A stretch of 64,000 bases of DNA from Scalesia atractyloides (Eukaryota > Streptophyta > Magnoliopsida > Asterales > Asteraceae). The stretch is taken from contig CAMTDV010000017.1 of the NCBI GenBank assembly GCA_947069175.1, positions 45,827,137 through 45,891,136 of the forward strand, written 5' to 3'. This document shows positions 11,101 to 20,789 of the stretch, piece by piece (position 1 is the stretch's first letter; each line of letters opens with the position of its first letter). The notes under the pieces are model-generated. The model did not search any database, was not told the DNA's origin, and was given only the letters and a program-made list of their open reading frames with translations. Position numbers and translations under genes: made by a program.

Positions 11101-12057
11101 GCTCAAGCGAAGAAGTCCTGGTTTAAAGAGATGCCTTGCGAACGTAAGTTTCAACGTCCTCTAGCATTCTTTACCAGAGATAAAGACGTTTCATTGGGAG
11201 ATATTTTGAGTTGGGGTTGGTTCAAGGAGCTGAACGTTTATGCAATCAAGAGGGAGTTTGGAGTGCAATACTTCAAATACCTTGCTGATTTCAAGACCTT
11301 ACCGTATTGGGATGTGGAAGAGTTGGTACAGACTATGAATGTTTCATACCACATGAAAGTGATTGATCAGTTGCTGTGGAAATTGATCAAGTTTGAAGCG
11401 GTGAAAGGATTTAGATATTGGAAGCCATTCATTCCTGGTCGCAGAATCAAGACAAACAAAATGAAGGGTGAAAAAGACATCACATTGGTAATGAAGCGAC
11501 CGAGGGCAATGAGAAACATGCCGCTGATGCCGATTGAACAAGACTTCTATCCATTGTTCAAGTGGTGGCAGATAGATCCATCCACTTGTGAAGCAGTTAT
11601 TGTTTTAAAGTTTGAAGAACATTTGGATATTTCAAAGGAAAGAGTTGAGGTATTGGGATATCAGGGTATGAGGGGGTTATGGAGAACAATTAGGGTTCTT
11701 GATCCGATGTGGTTGGTTAACTGATCAAGAGAAGACATTAAAACCTTGTTCAACAACAAGAATTTTTTTGAAGAACGTGAAAAGGTATAAGCGATGCTGT
11801 TTCAGAAAGTTGTTAATGTTTGCTATTCACACGAAGTTAATTCAGGGAAGATGTGGCAAACAAAGTGGAGAGATCTAGAAAGAGTAGAGTTTTTGAAAGA
11901 GGAGAAACGTCTTGAAGCAATTCATGAAAGAACTAGGAAAACAAGTGTTAAGAGATTTCAGCATTTGAACAAAGTGCCTCCTACAGATCAGACGCCGGAT
12001 CCTAATCAAGAACGACGAAGGAAGCCGTACAAGAACTTCTTTGGTCATGTGCGTTAA
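8185..12057 (+). pseudogene. ORF2 of element A: additional 3' protein of a SIRE-like copia element
   Basis: This is a long protein of unknown function, downstream of pol in the position of the env-like frame of SIRE elements. The frame is open from 8185 but has no ATG before the conserved region, so the true start was lost or lies in an upstream exon. The N-terminal globular domain (8215-8870) has blocks also found in ORF2 of B and D, such as the GYKG and YPRF motifs. Next comes a Lys/Glu-rich region, a VTQEPS repeat (9540-9694), a coiled coil (9890-10140), an acidic stretch (10390-10480) and a conserved C-terminal domain (11000-11720) with an IDPST..AVIV motif shared with fragment F. Stops are at 8809-8811, 9100-9102, 10927-10929 and 11722-11724, with frameshifts near 9340, 9530 and 10490. 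I see no signal peptide or transmembrane segment, so an envelope role is unsupported. Confidence 0.7.
9540..9694 (+). repeat. Degenerate direct repeats encoding VTQEPS
   Basis: Four copies of an 18-base unit (ACACAAGAACCTTCT core) lie at 9540-9557, 9576-9593, 9626-9643 and 9677-9694, separated by variable spacers of 18-33 bases. In frame they encode (V/T)-T-Q-E-P-S within the linker between the globular domain and the coiled coil of ORF2-A. Confidence 0.8.
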
Positions 12058-12110
12058 TGTTTATTTTGAAGACAGAGTTTTGAAGACTGATACAAGACGA
12101 AGACTATATC

Positions 12111-12122
12111 CAAGGGGGAGTC
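12111..12122 (+). promoter_or_regulatory. Polypurine tract of element A
   Basis: CAAGGGGGAGTC sits immediately before TGTTGGTGCC, an LTR start of the TGTTGG type. It would prime plus-strand DNA synthesis. It lies 54 bases after the ORF2 stop. Confidence 0.85.
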
Positions 12123-12318
12123 TGTTGGTGCCGAATGTCTACGTCTTAGTCTTATATCAAGTCTGTATAGAATAGAGCTGAATAGGCTAGCTGAATGATG
12201 TATTTATAGATTTAGAGGACAAGTTCGTTCATGATGTATCATGTAAAGGCAAGTTCGGCCGAACTTGCTAATGCAAGTTCGGGCGAACTCATGTCTCCCA
12301 AGGGCGAACTTGTACTAG

Positions 12319-12326
12319 TATAAATT
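12319..12326 (+). promoter_or_regulatory. TATA box of element A 3' LTR
   Basis: TATAAATT lies about 195 bases into the LTR, just after the palindromes and about 80 bases before an AATAAA. This is the arrangement expected for a U3/R promoter. Confidence 0.6.
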
Positions 12327-12404
12327 GCTAGCTTGCCTCATTCATTTGTAACTTTGGCATTTTGGAGGCGAAGCTCTGTCAGTTTGTACTCTTGACATTT
12401 GATC

Positions 12405-12410
12405 AATAAA
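12405..12410 (+). terminator. Polyadenylation signal in element A 3' LTR
   Basis: AATAAA downstream of the TATA box within the LTR; it would place the RNA 3' end in the R region. Confidence 0.5.
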
Positions 12411-12620
12411 ATTGATGATTGACCAAGTTCGCCTGAACTTGGTCCAATGCCTAAAAAAAAATTGGCGACAGAAAAAATTTTGTTGATCGTATTGATGAGA
12501 TGAGTGTCCAGAAAAATTCGGCGATAGAAATTTTTTCGGGTTTTTGAAGACCGAACCGGGATGTTCGGGGACACCGTCTAGAGCTTCAGAGTACAGATTT
12601 GGTGATTCGGTCACAAAACT

Positions 12621-13833
12621 TTGAAGATAACGGGAGAGTCATTGATACTGATGCAGAATGTTGATCTTTTGGGTGTCGTGAGAAGTAATGGGCATTTGTT
12701 AAATCCGTATTTGTTAAAAACTGAAAGTTCCGGATTTCAGGGGGAATTTCAGTGAAAATTTCAGTATGGTCAAAATTTGCAAAAATGATGGGGACGAAAA
12801 AATTTTCAATACTTAAAGATTCCGGCATTTTTGAAATTTGTGACTACTGCAACAGTATCCGGGTGGTTACCAATTGCAGATTTTCAGGAAATACATAGAA
12901 TTGAGATTTTGTGATCATAGGAAGTTCCGATTTATCAGATCATGATACAGATTGATGCTTAAGGGTTAGAGTTCTGATCTCTGATTAAGGAACAATTAGC
13001 TGGATTAGCAGTCGTTAGTACCGATGAAGGAACTGAGGATGTTCAAAACGTTCAATGATGATCTTAGGATTAATGACTAGCTCCGAAGACGGATGGTTTC
13101 AAAATTACCAAGGAGATCTGAAGTTATCCCAGATACGCTAACTGATGATAGCCTTTGGTGGCCATTATTTTTAGTCTTCAAACAGATGAATCATTCTTCT
13201 CTTTGGACTAACCGCCATTGGATGATGATGTTTGGTGATTAAGTGGCGCTGGTCTGGCATTATGACTAAAGAGGAAGAATGTGATTTTGGTCACGGACGT
13301 ATGTTTCTCAGATTCGATCCATTACCAGATTATTTGTTTCCGATGAAGATTTGTTGATTGAGCAGATTACCAATTTGCTGATCATGAGTGATTACGGAAA
13401 TTGGGATTTCAGATTTTTACGGGAAAACATTGATTTGAAGTTTATCGGTTTGGTATTTTGAAGTTTCTATCAATTGTCGGTTGAGTTTTGAAGATCGGAA
13501 GATCGAGCATCGGAGATATGCGCTAAACTGAACGTGTTTATGGTTAAAGTTGAAATGGAGAAGCTGCATTGATGAGCTTGAAATTGATGTCTATTCAAGA
13601 TAATCTGACGGTCAAGCAAATCAAAGGAGGTTGGAAACTGTGCAACAAATATCTGAACTGGAGATTTCAGGGGGAACTAGATGTTGATAATGCAAACCCG
13701 AATCATCAATTAAGGGGGAATTTGTTGACGCGTTTCGACGACATTGGCAGATACCTTGATTGAAGTTGCAGAATATTCAAACACGGCTCAAATTTGAAGA
13801 CCAAGATTCGACAGTAACGAACAAGGGGGAATC
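12621..13833. other. Non-coding block between two LTRs, with PPT-like tracts
   Basis: About 1.2 kb with no supportable coding frame. It may contain the rest of the 12123 LTR and the 3' untranslated part of another element. Runs of GGGGGAA follow purines at 12740-12746, 13670-13676 and 13714-13720; the fourth, at 13825-13831, is the PPT of the next LTR. Confidence 0.5.
13821..13833 (+). promoter_or_regulatory. Polypurine tract before the second palindrome LTR
   Basis: ACAAGGGGGAATC lies immediately before TGTTGGTGCA, matching the layout at 12111-12123. Confidence 0.8.
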
Positions 13834-13951
13834 TGTTGGTGCACCTGGTGTTCGTCACTTGTCGAATAGGCTAGATAGAGCGTGTGTTGAATATTGTATA
13901 GGTTAGAATCGAACACATGATTGAAATACGAAGATTTCAGTGTAAAAGGGA

Positions 13952-14117
13952 TCAAGTTCGCCCGAACTTGACCTATATTGGTCAAGTTCGCTCGAACTTG
14001 ATGTGCCTTTTGTCAAGTTCGCCCGAACTTGACTATAGCAGGGCCAAGTTCGCTTGAGATTACATGTTGATGTCAAGTTCGGCCGAACTTGACATAGTCA
14101 AGTTCGCCCGAACTCAC
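13952..14117. repeat. AAGTTCG palindrome array upstream of an LTR TATA box
   Basis: Six units at 13952-13971, 13981-14002, 14012-14033, 14043-14060 (degenerate), 14071-14094 and 14097-14117. The unit at 14071-14094 is a perfect 24-base palindrome, 12 bases on each side. Spacing is roughly 27-31 bases from start to start. The array ends about 25 bases before the TATA box, as expected for an enhancer. Confidence 0.92.
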
Positions 14118-14141
14118 CTACACTCCAGCGAACTTGTCTCC

Positions 14142-14150
14142 CTATATATA
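14142..14150 (+). promoter_or_regulatory. TATA box of the second palindrome LTR
   Basis: CTATATATA lies just downstream of the palindrome array within the LTR. Confidence 0.6.
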
Positions 14151-14340
14151 GGTGTGTTGTTCATTTTGTCATTTATGTTTTTGGCATCCCTACGGGGAGG
14201 TGCTGCCAGATTCTCTCCAGGAACTCCGGCAGCTGGACTTATAAAGATGTATACTCTTTCGGTATGAATGAAGACTTCCGCTGCATTATACTTCTACTCA
14301 TTTTTGTAATAACATTCTACCGAATCGGTTAAGTTTATCC

Positions 14341-16054
14341 ACTAACTTCCGTCTAGAACCGCCTGATCACGGACCTTCACTTTAAACAAAACCTCTGTTC
14401 CTAGAGAGGTGCAAGTGACAGATGCCCCACTATCAAACTCATTTCCAAGAGGGTATGGCCAACCAGCCTATTAAAAGGTTCCTCTTACTTATGAAGGATA
14501 CAAAAAGCCTTCAAAGTAAAGAGTGAATAAGCATCCCTATGGATACAATCATCTGATAGGAAATGGTCAAGACAGATGTTACAAGAAAAATTCCAAACCA
14601 CTGACCATTGTCCTAGACTTGAGGCTGGACCATCTGTGACCTCATCCAAAGCCATTTTGGCTTTGGAGACCTATCTTAACTGATCTATTTACTTGATGTG
14701 CAGGGACCCTCTACTTGCCTTGATAGCTTATGATATGTAGATAGTGGAGGTTCCAGGCACATGACAGGATGTAGAGCCCTTCTCAAGGACTTCATGGCTC
14801 AGGGGGGGGGGGTGATATATCTTTTGGTAATAACTCAAAGGGAAAGGTTTTAGGGTCTGGGTCGGTTCTGGCTTGTAAACTCAAGTTTGAAAATGTGAAT
14901 TTAATTGACAATCTGAAATTTAACCTGCTGAGAGTCTCACAAATGAGTGACAGAGGATATGGATTCTTCTTCACTAAGAAAACTTGTCAAATTGTGGGAT
15001 CAGTGGTTGTTAAAAGGATTGATCAAATCATTGCTGAGAGCAAAGCACAACTCACTGCACACGGAAGTGGGAATGTGTATGTGGTAGATATGCTAAAAGA
15101 TAATCCTATGTCTGAAACATGCTTATTCTCAGTTTCTTCTAGCAAAGAGACCGAGTTATGGCATCGAAGACTTGGACACACAAATCTCAAAACTATCACC
15201 GCACTCTCAAAACAAAGTCTTGTAAGAGGTTTGCCTCACAAGCAATTTTTCTGTGATGAACATTGTGTTTCCTGCCTAAAAGGAAAACAACATAAAAGTT
15301 CCTTCAAATCAATTGAAGAGTCCAAAACAAGCCAATGTTTAAAATTGCTTCACATGGACTTGTTTGGCCCAGTGCAAATCATAATCTTAAAACACAAAAG
15401 GTATTTCCTAGTAATAGTTGATGATTTCTCTAGGTTTACATGGACCTTCTTTCTGCACTCTAAGGATGAAACTGCAGTCATTTTGCAAAACTTTGTTAAA
15501 CAAGTAGAAAAGCAATTTGATCTTCCAGTAAAAATCTTTAAGAGTGACAATGGACAGAGTTTAAAAATAGGGAATTGGATGCTTTTTGTGAGTCAAAAGG
15601 AATTGTTAGACAATATAGCATTCCAAGAACTCCAGAGCAAAATAGGGTGGTTGAAAGGAAAAATAGAACTTTAATTGAATCAGCAAGAACTATGCTTGCA
15701 GACTCTGGTTTACCCTTGCCCTTCTGGGCAGAGGCTGTAAACACTGCTTGATGTGTCCAAAACAGAGTTTTGATTAACCCTAGGCATCAAAAGACTGCCT
15801 ATGAGATTTTGTATAAAATCAAACCTCTGATTTCCTATTTTAAATTTTTTGGCTATCCATGTTTCATTTTGAACTTAAAAGATTCTATATCTAAGTTTGC
15901 AGCCAAAATTGACTGTGGTTATTTTCTGGGATACTCAACCACTGCTAAAGCCTACGGAGTTTTTAACTCTAGGACCAAGTGTGTTGAAGAAACTTTGAAT
16001 GTGAAGTTCAATGAAATTTCATCACTGAAAATCCTGCAGAGCTTTTTGATTTAG
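14341..16054 (+). pseudogene. pol: Pol of element B, part 1: protease to integrase
   Basis: The first 350 bases look like the end of a damaged gag. The protease active site is V-D-S-G-G-S-R-H-M-T-G from 14737, with Asp at 14740-14742; the residue after D-S-G is Gly where Cys or Ala is common. A run of 11 G at 14802-14812 breaks the frame. The GAG-pre-integrase region (LWHRRLGH near 15158, CVSCLKGKQ near 15268) is in good order. Integrase Asp residues are at 15358-15360 and 15546-15548, and the Glu is at 15653-15655. The last interval is 107 bases, one short of DD35E, so a single base was lost between them. The GYFLGYS motif is near 15920. A stop (TGA) is near 15750. Confidence 0.85.
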
Positions 16055-16554
16055 ATAAATTCACATTTGCTAATGTTTCTATCAAGCTAGACAATGCAGG
16101 TACACCACAATCATCTGGAGAAAATCAAGATCAAGAATATGACTGTGTGCTTCCACAAACAAAAGTCAATTCTTCCAACAGAGGATCAGGTGCAGCTCTT
16201 GTGTAAACTCTGCCACTTCTGGGTCAACAGTGGTTGATCCTCAAACCTCTGCCAGTTCACAAAATCAAACATTTTGTTGATAAAAGTCCTACAATTAGGC
16301 AATAAAATCATCAGAATGTTACATCTATACTCCCAATACCACTACCTCCATTATACTTCAAATCACCAGCAGAGGTTAGCTCAGATGATACACATTTGCA
16401 GCCATCACCTCAAAATGCTATTGTTCCATACCAGAGTGATTTGATTTATCTCAAAAGCCATCCAGCAGATCAAGTTATTGGCAACATCAAATCTGGGGTG
16501 CTCACACGAAGCTAATCCCAAAATATTTGTCTTTTTGCTGGTTTTCTATCACCC
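16055..16554 (+). other. Integrase-RT linker of element B, decayed
   Basis: About 500 bases matching in position the Ser/Thr/Gln-rich linker of copia pol. Short translated pieces are rich in Ser, Thr, Gln and Pro, but frames change often and stops are frequent. No domain is visible. Confidence 0.5.
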
Positions 16555-18038
16555 ACACAGCCAGTCAAGTACCAAGAGGCACTGGAAGACAATAGCTGGG
16601 TAGAAGCCATGCAAGAAGAACTCCTTCAGTTCAAGTGACAACAAGTTTGGGAGCTTGTGCCATTGCCAAAAGATGTAAGTCCAATTGGCACAAAGTGGGT
16701 CTTCAAGAACAAAACTGATGAAAGGGGTATTGTTGTAAAAAAAAATCAAGGCTCGTGGTTCAAGGCTACAGACAGGAAGAAGGTATAGACTATTATGAAA
16801 CTTTTGCTCCTGTAGCATGGTTGGAAGCTATCCGCCTGTTCTTAGCTTTTGCTGCTAACCACAACAAAAAGGTGTATCAAATGGATATAAAGAGTGCATT
16901 TTTGTATGGAAAATCAAAGAAGAGGTGTATGTCTGTCAACCTCCAGGCTTTGAAGATGCATTCCATCCTGATCATGTCTACAAGCTCAATAAAGCATTGT
17001 ATGGCTTGAAGCAAGCACCAAGAGCCTTGTATGAAACTCTATCCACTTTTCTCTTATCCATAAGGTTTACTAGAGGTAAAATAGTTAAAACCCTATTCTT
17101 AAAATGGAAAGGAAAAGATTTGATGCTTGTCCAAATTTATGTGGATGACATCATTTTTGGATCCACTAGCACTGCTATGTGTGAAGAGTTTCGAAAACTC
17201 ATGGCAGCAGAGTTTGAGATGAGTGCAATGGGTGAGCTCCAATGTTTTCTTGGTCTCCAAGTTAAACAATTGCAAAATGGTACATTTATCCATCAAAACA
17301 AGTATGTAAAAGAACTGCTTAAAAAGTTTGATATGGATGAGTGTAAACCATGTAACACACCCATGGCAACCACCAAGCTAGTCACCATTGATGGTAAAGA
17401 TGACCTTGTTGATCAAACTCTTTATAGAAGCATGATTGGGTCTTTATTGTACCTAACTGCATCAAGGCCAGACATCATGTTTGCAACATGTGTTTGTGCC
17501 AGATCACAGGCATTACCTAGAAAGTCTGATCTTATTGCTGTAAAAAGAATATTCAGATACATAAAAGGTGCTCCCACACTTGGTATCTGGTATCCAGCTA
17601 ATGGAAATATTGAGCTTTCAGGTTTTTCAGATAGTGACTTTGCTGAGTGCAAAATTACAAGGAAGTCCACATGAGGAGGATGTCAATTCCTAGGTGATTG
17701 TCTAGTGTCTTGGCAAAGCAAAAAGCAGGTTGTAGTGTCAACATCCACTGCTGAGGCAGAGTATATTGCTGCTACTAGCTGCACTGCTCAACTCTTGTGG
17801 CTTCAAAACCAGTTGCTGGATTTTGGTGTAACTGCACAAAAGACTCCACTCAGATTGGACAGTCAAGCTGCTGAAAACATCATTAAAAATCCAGTTTCTT
17901 ATTCAACTACAAAGCACATTGACATCTTTGTGAGAGATTGCTATGAAAACTGTTTGATTTCTTTGCATCATGTCCATACTTCAGATCAGTTGGCAGATGT
18001 TTTAACCAAGGCATTGGATACGTCTTTGAAAACTTGAT
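16555..18038 (+). pseudogene. pol: Pol of element B, part 2: reverse transcriptase and RNase H
   Basis: The RT block starts near 16600 (AMQEELLQFK), with a TGA at once after it. Further motifs are the YQMDIKSAFLYG first Asp motif near 16880, QPPGFED near 16935, an intact YVDD box at 17138-17149, and LTASRPDIM near 17455. RNase H has the SDSDF motif near 17628, a stop at 17672-17674, STAEAEYIAA near 17745, DSQAA near 17860 and the LADVLTKALD tail near 17990. At least two frameshifts are present (near 16750 and 16915). Amino-acid similarity to element A is clear but not close, so B is a different family of the same broad lineage. Confidence 0.87.
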
Positions 18039-18499
18039 CTCAAGAATTGGAATGCTAAACATGGATTAAAAACATGTTTTCTTGTAAATCCATGCGTACA
18101 TAGCATCAAAATGTGTTTAGAAAATCAAAAACTCATTCTTAAAAATAGTTAAAGTTGAAATTTTTCAATAAATCTTTAAAAGTCTGCTCATAACATCTGT
18201 TTGCTCAAAACCGCTGATAGGCTTCAAAATCTTATCCACTGTTAAAGTGTATCCTCTGACTTCCATTTTTACCAACTTTTCCGAAAACATTGATAGCTAT
18301 CCTCTAATAGCGTTAAAAATCAGTACTTTTCTCGTCAAAGGTTACACGTGGCCAGATGTTAGCCATCAGATCTTGCATCAGATGCCACGTCATGTTCACT
18401 TTTTAAAACCCTAGAAAAACCCTATTTTATCCCTCACCAGTGTTTACCCAAAACTGTGTCGATTTCAAAAATCTCAAAACAATTTTTCTCTCTAACACA
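18039..18499 (+). other. Pol-ORF2 spacer of element B
   Basis: About 460 non-coding bases. The part from about 18229 (CTTATCCACT) onward is similar to 31247-31539 upstream of ORF2-D, including ACACGTGG near 18343 and GCCACGTCAT near 18383. There are no AAGTTCG palindromes here, unlike the spacer of element A. Confidence 0.6.
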
Positions 18500-19833
18500 A
18501 TGGCTCCCAAATCAAAATCTTCTAAGAAATCCACACAAGCACTTCCACCCTTCACTCTCATAATCAAAACCCCACATAACTACACCGCCATACTTGAAGC
18601 AAACGACGCAAATACCTGCTATCATCCAATGATTCAAATTTTGCAAAAGTCGAAATTCAAGCACATGTTAGAAGTCAAAGACCCAATTTACATTGGTTCT
18701 CTTCGTGACTTCTGGAATAATGCTACGGTTCACTCAACTGTTGCTGGTGTTCCTTATACAATAATCTCAAGAGTAGGGGAAGTGTTGATGCAAATTAGCC
18801 CCCAATCGATCTCTCAAGTTTTCAAGTTAAATGACAAAGAACACCCTGTGTCATTTCCCCAAAATGAGATCCAAGCAGAGTTTCTGGAAAGAGGTTATGT
18901 AGGCCAGATGAAAGGTATGACCATCTATAAACCTAACTTTCCTGCTGAGATGAGATTTTTCTTTCAAAACAATTCTAACTTGTCTCTCAGCAAAAGCCAT
19001 TGCTTTCAATGAAATTCCATTGAACATACAATATCTGGGGTATGCAATTTTAACTGACATAGATTTTACCTACTCCCAGATACTGTTCAATGATATTGTG
19101 AATAATTTTCAAAATATTGCAAAAAGAAAAGCTTTTTTGATTCATCCATGTTTTCTGAGTGTTTACTTACAAGATCAAATCAAAGGTCCTGAAAGTAAAA
19201 AAAGGCGTTGTGACTAAACCAGGCTGCCTCACTCATGAAACCTTCACCAGAATAACAAACCAAGATAAAGTTGCGAAAACACAACTAGAGGAGGCTGAGC
19301 ATGTTTTCCCTGAACAAAATGTTCAAACTCAACCCCTGCTACTGAGCCCACTGCTCTTGGTGATCAGGGCACCACAACCGCTGCTCTGAAGCCCACACCA
19401 AAAATCCTCAAAAAGAAAACCAAAACACTTACCAAAAAGCCCACCAAACCCAAAAAGGTTCCTCTGGAAGATGAGATCCCAGAGGTTAACCCAGTGACAA
19501 CACCAAAGTCACAAACCACTGTTGCTACTTCTTCACAGCAGATGGTTTAAAGATCTCCAACCGGCTTTGAAACTCCTCCTTCTTCCTCCCAAAAGGAAAA
19601 GGTTGTAGACACAGGGACACCAAATTATGAAGCTCTAGATCCACTTGGTTCTATCTTCCACAGCCTCTCTCCCAGGGCACTGTCGCTTTCTACACAGCCA
19701 CCTTCACCAATGACTACACTTCCACCTACTATGTTACCATTGCTGAATCCAATTGAATTAGACCAGACACAAACCAGCACTTCTCAACAACCTATTACTG
19801 ATAATATACTTCATCAAGAGGCTGGGTGTGACT
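18500..19833 (+). pseudogene. ORF2 of element B, N-terminal part (interrupted by element C)
   Basis: The start is ATG at 18500, giving MAPKSKSSKKST, a short basic tail before a globular domain. Blocks such as IKTPHNY, FLERGYVGQ and YLGYAIL are nearly identical to ORF2-D, and weaker matches exist to ORF2-A (a Phe-Trp block, then N-D, then G-Y-x-G). Frameshifts occur near 18970 and 19160 and a stop near 19215. After 19230 the sequence becomes Pro/Thr/Ser/Lys-rich and low in complexity, as in ORF2-D. The frame is cut at 19834 by the target duplication of element C and resumes at 28132. The function is not known; position in the element is the only clue. Confidence 0.7.
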
Positions 19834-19838
19834 CTTTA
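19834..19838. repeat. Target site duplication, left copy (CTTTA)
   Basis: CTTTA precedes the left LTR of element C and equals 28127-28131 after the right LTR. Joining the flanks gives a sequence that agrees with the uninterrupted ORF2-D. Confidence 0.95.
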
Positions 19839-20776
19839 TGTTGGGGTTTTGACATGTTTATCAAAGTTATTTTATCCGTATAAAATAAAAACGCAGCGGA
19901 ATATTTATTTAAAACATGTTACTTACAAGATATAAAACCCATTTTATATGTAAAACCAAAACCCGGATCCATATATGAACATGCATGCTATCAAAATACA
20001 ATCATAGGGTGTTTAGAATACTACCTTCCAAAGAACAAGTGGGTGAAGAAGATGATACTTCTTGAATGGTCATCTTCTAAGTAGAAGACCTCAAGCTTGT
20101 ATACCCCAAGGTTTCCAACAAACACCACAAGATTGCTAGGATTTCTACACTTATGAACTCACTTGAAACACCCTCTTGACAATCACCTTTGGCCGAAAAT
20201 TGAGAGCTCCTTTTAGAGTTTCTGCACTTGAATTTTTGTTTAGAGAATATGTGTGTGTAATGTATGAATTAAAAGCACCAAAATCCTCCATATAATCTTA
20301 CAAGATCAAGTGTTGGATTTTGTGAGATTGTGTAAGATATTGCATGAAATATGAATGGTGGAAGACCACCTTAGGAAGACTCCCAAAAAATTTGCCATAT
20401 GGCCTTGTTTTTGTCACCCAACATTTTCAATTTCATTTTTAAAAGTCTTATATTTATTTTATAAAGTTATAACATCACATGTTATAAGACTTATGCAACA
20501 TACCACAATTATTTATAATGTTACTTAACCCATTAAATAACAATATAAAATATTCTCTCAAAATAAATTATCCATATAATTTATTAGTTTCTCAAGTGCA
20601 GTTATTTAGAAAACCAATTTCTAAATATTCTAAGTGTTAATATTTATTTGTTTGATCACATCATAAATAAATATTATGTGTGTTTGTCTAGCTTGTTATT
20701 GGGTATGACCCGACTTGGATCATAACGTACTAGCCACATCAATTTAATATGTGTCTTAGGCATACCGATTCCAACA
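19839..20776 (-). repeat. 3' LTR of element C (left)
   Basis: 938 bp, TGTTGG at the left and CCAACA at the right on the plus strand. It is collinear with 27189-28126 over its full length. Confidence 0.95.
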
Positions 20777-20789
20777 ATCTCCCACTTAC
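20777..20789 (-). promoter_or_regulatory. Polypurine tract of element C
   Basis: The minus strand reads TAAGTGGGAGATT right before the LTR start, a purine-rich tract in the correct position for plus-strand priming. Confidence 0.8.

Larger units (their letters stand above)
12249..12444. repeat. AAGTTCG palindromes in the LTR of element A
   Basis: A perfect 20-base palindrome, GCAAGTTCGGCCGAACTTGC, is at 12249-12268. A partial copy is at 12273-12291, a half-site at 12301-12313 and a near palindrome at 12421-12444. The first three lie within 70 bases upstream of the TATA box, the last downstream of AATAAA. Confidence 0.9.
1..12620 (+). mobile_element. Element A: SIRE-like Ty1/copia retrotransposon, 5' end outside window
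   Basis: The order is gag, protease, integrase, RT, RNase H, a 2.3-kb spacer, an extra long 3' reading frame (ORF2), a polypurine tract and an LTR start. Integrase before RT is the Ty1/copia order, and an additional 3' reading frame is known from the SIRE/Maximus lineage. The 5' LTR and the N-terminus of gag lie left of the window. The 3' LTR starts at 12123; its end is not resolved and 12620 is an estimate. All reading frames carry stops or frameshifts, so this copy is dead. Confidence 0.85.
12123..12620 (+). repeat. 3' LTR of element A (right end unresolved)
   Basis: The LTR starts with TGTTGGTGCC directly after the PPT. It has U3 palindromes, a TATA box (12319-12326) and a polyadenylation signal AATAAA (12405-12410), in the order U3, TATA, AATAAA. 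No 5' partner is in the window, so the end cannot be set by comparison. Two similar direct repeats (GGCGACAGAAA near 12464 and GGCGATAGAAA near 12520) follow. Confidence 0.7.
13834..14340 (+). repeat. Second LTR of the palindrome-bearing copia family (right end approximate)
   Basis: It starts TGTTGGTGCA directly after a PPT, so it was a 3' LTR when made. It has five or six AAGTTCG palindromes, a TATA box and a U5-like CCGCTGCATTATAC near 14280 that also occurs at 35888 in LTR2. It differs clearly from the 12123 LTR outside the first bases and the palindromes, so it is a relative, not its twin. No PBS is visible after it, and the DNA runs into the damaged gag-protease junction of element B. 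Confidence 0.6.

Noticed and set aside
8185..12057. ORF2 as a true envelope protein
   Set aside because: I see no signal peptide, membrane span or Cys pattern of an envelope; the env-like name rests only on position.
13952..14117. AAGTTCG palindromes read as heat-shock elements
   Set aside because: TTC and GAA are four bases apart at the centre; heat-shock elements need a two-base gap.
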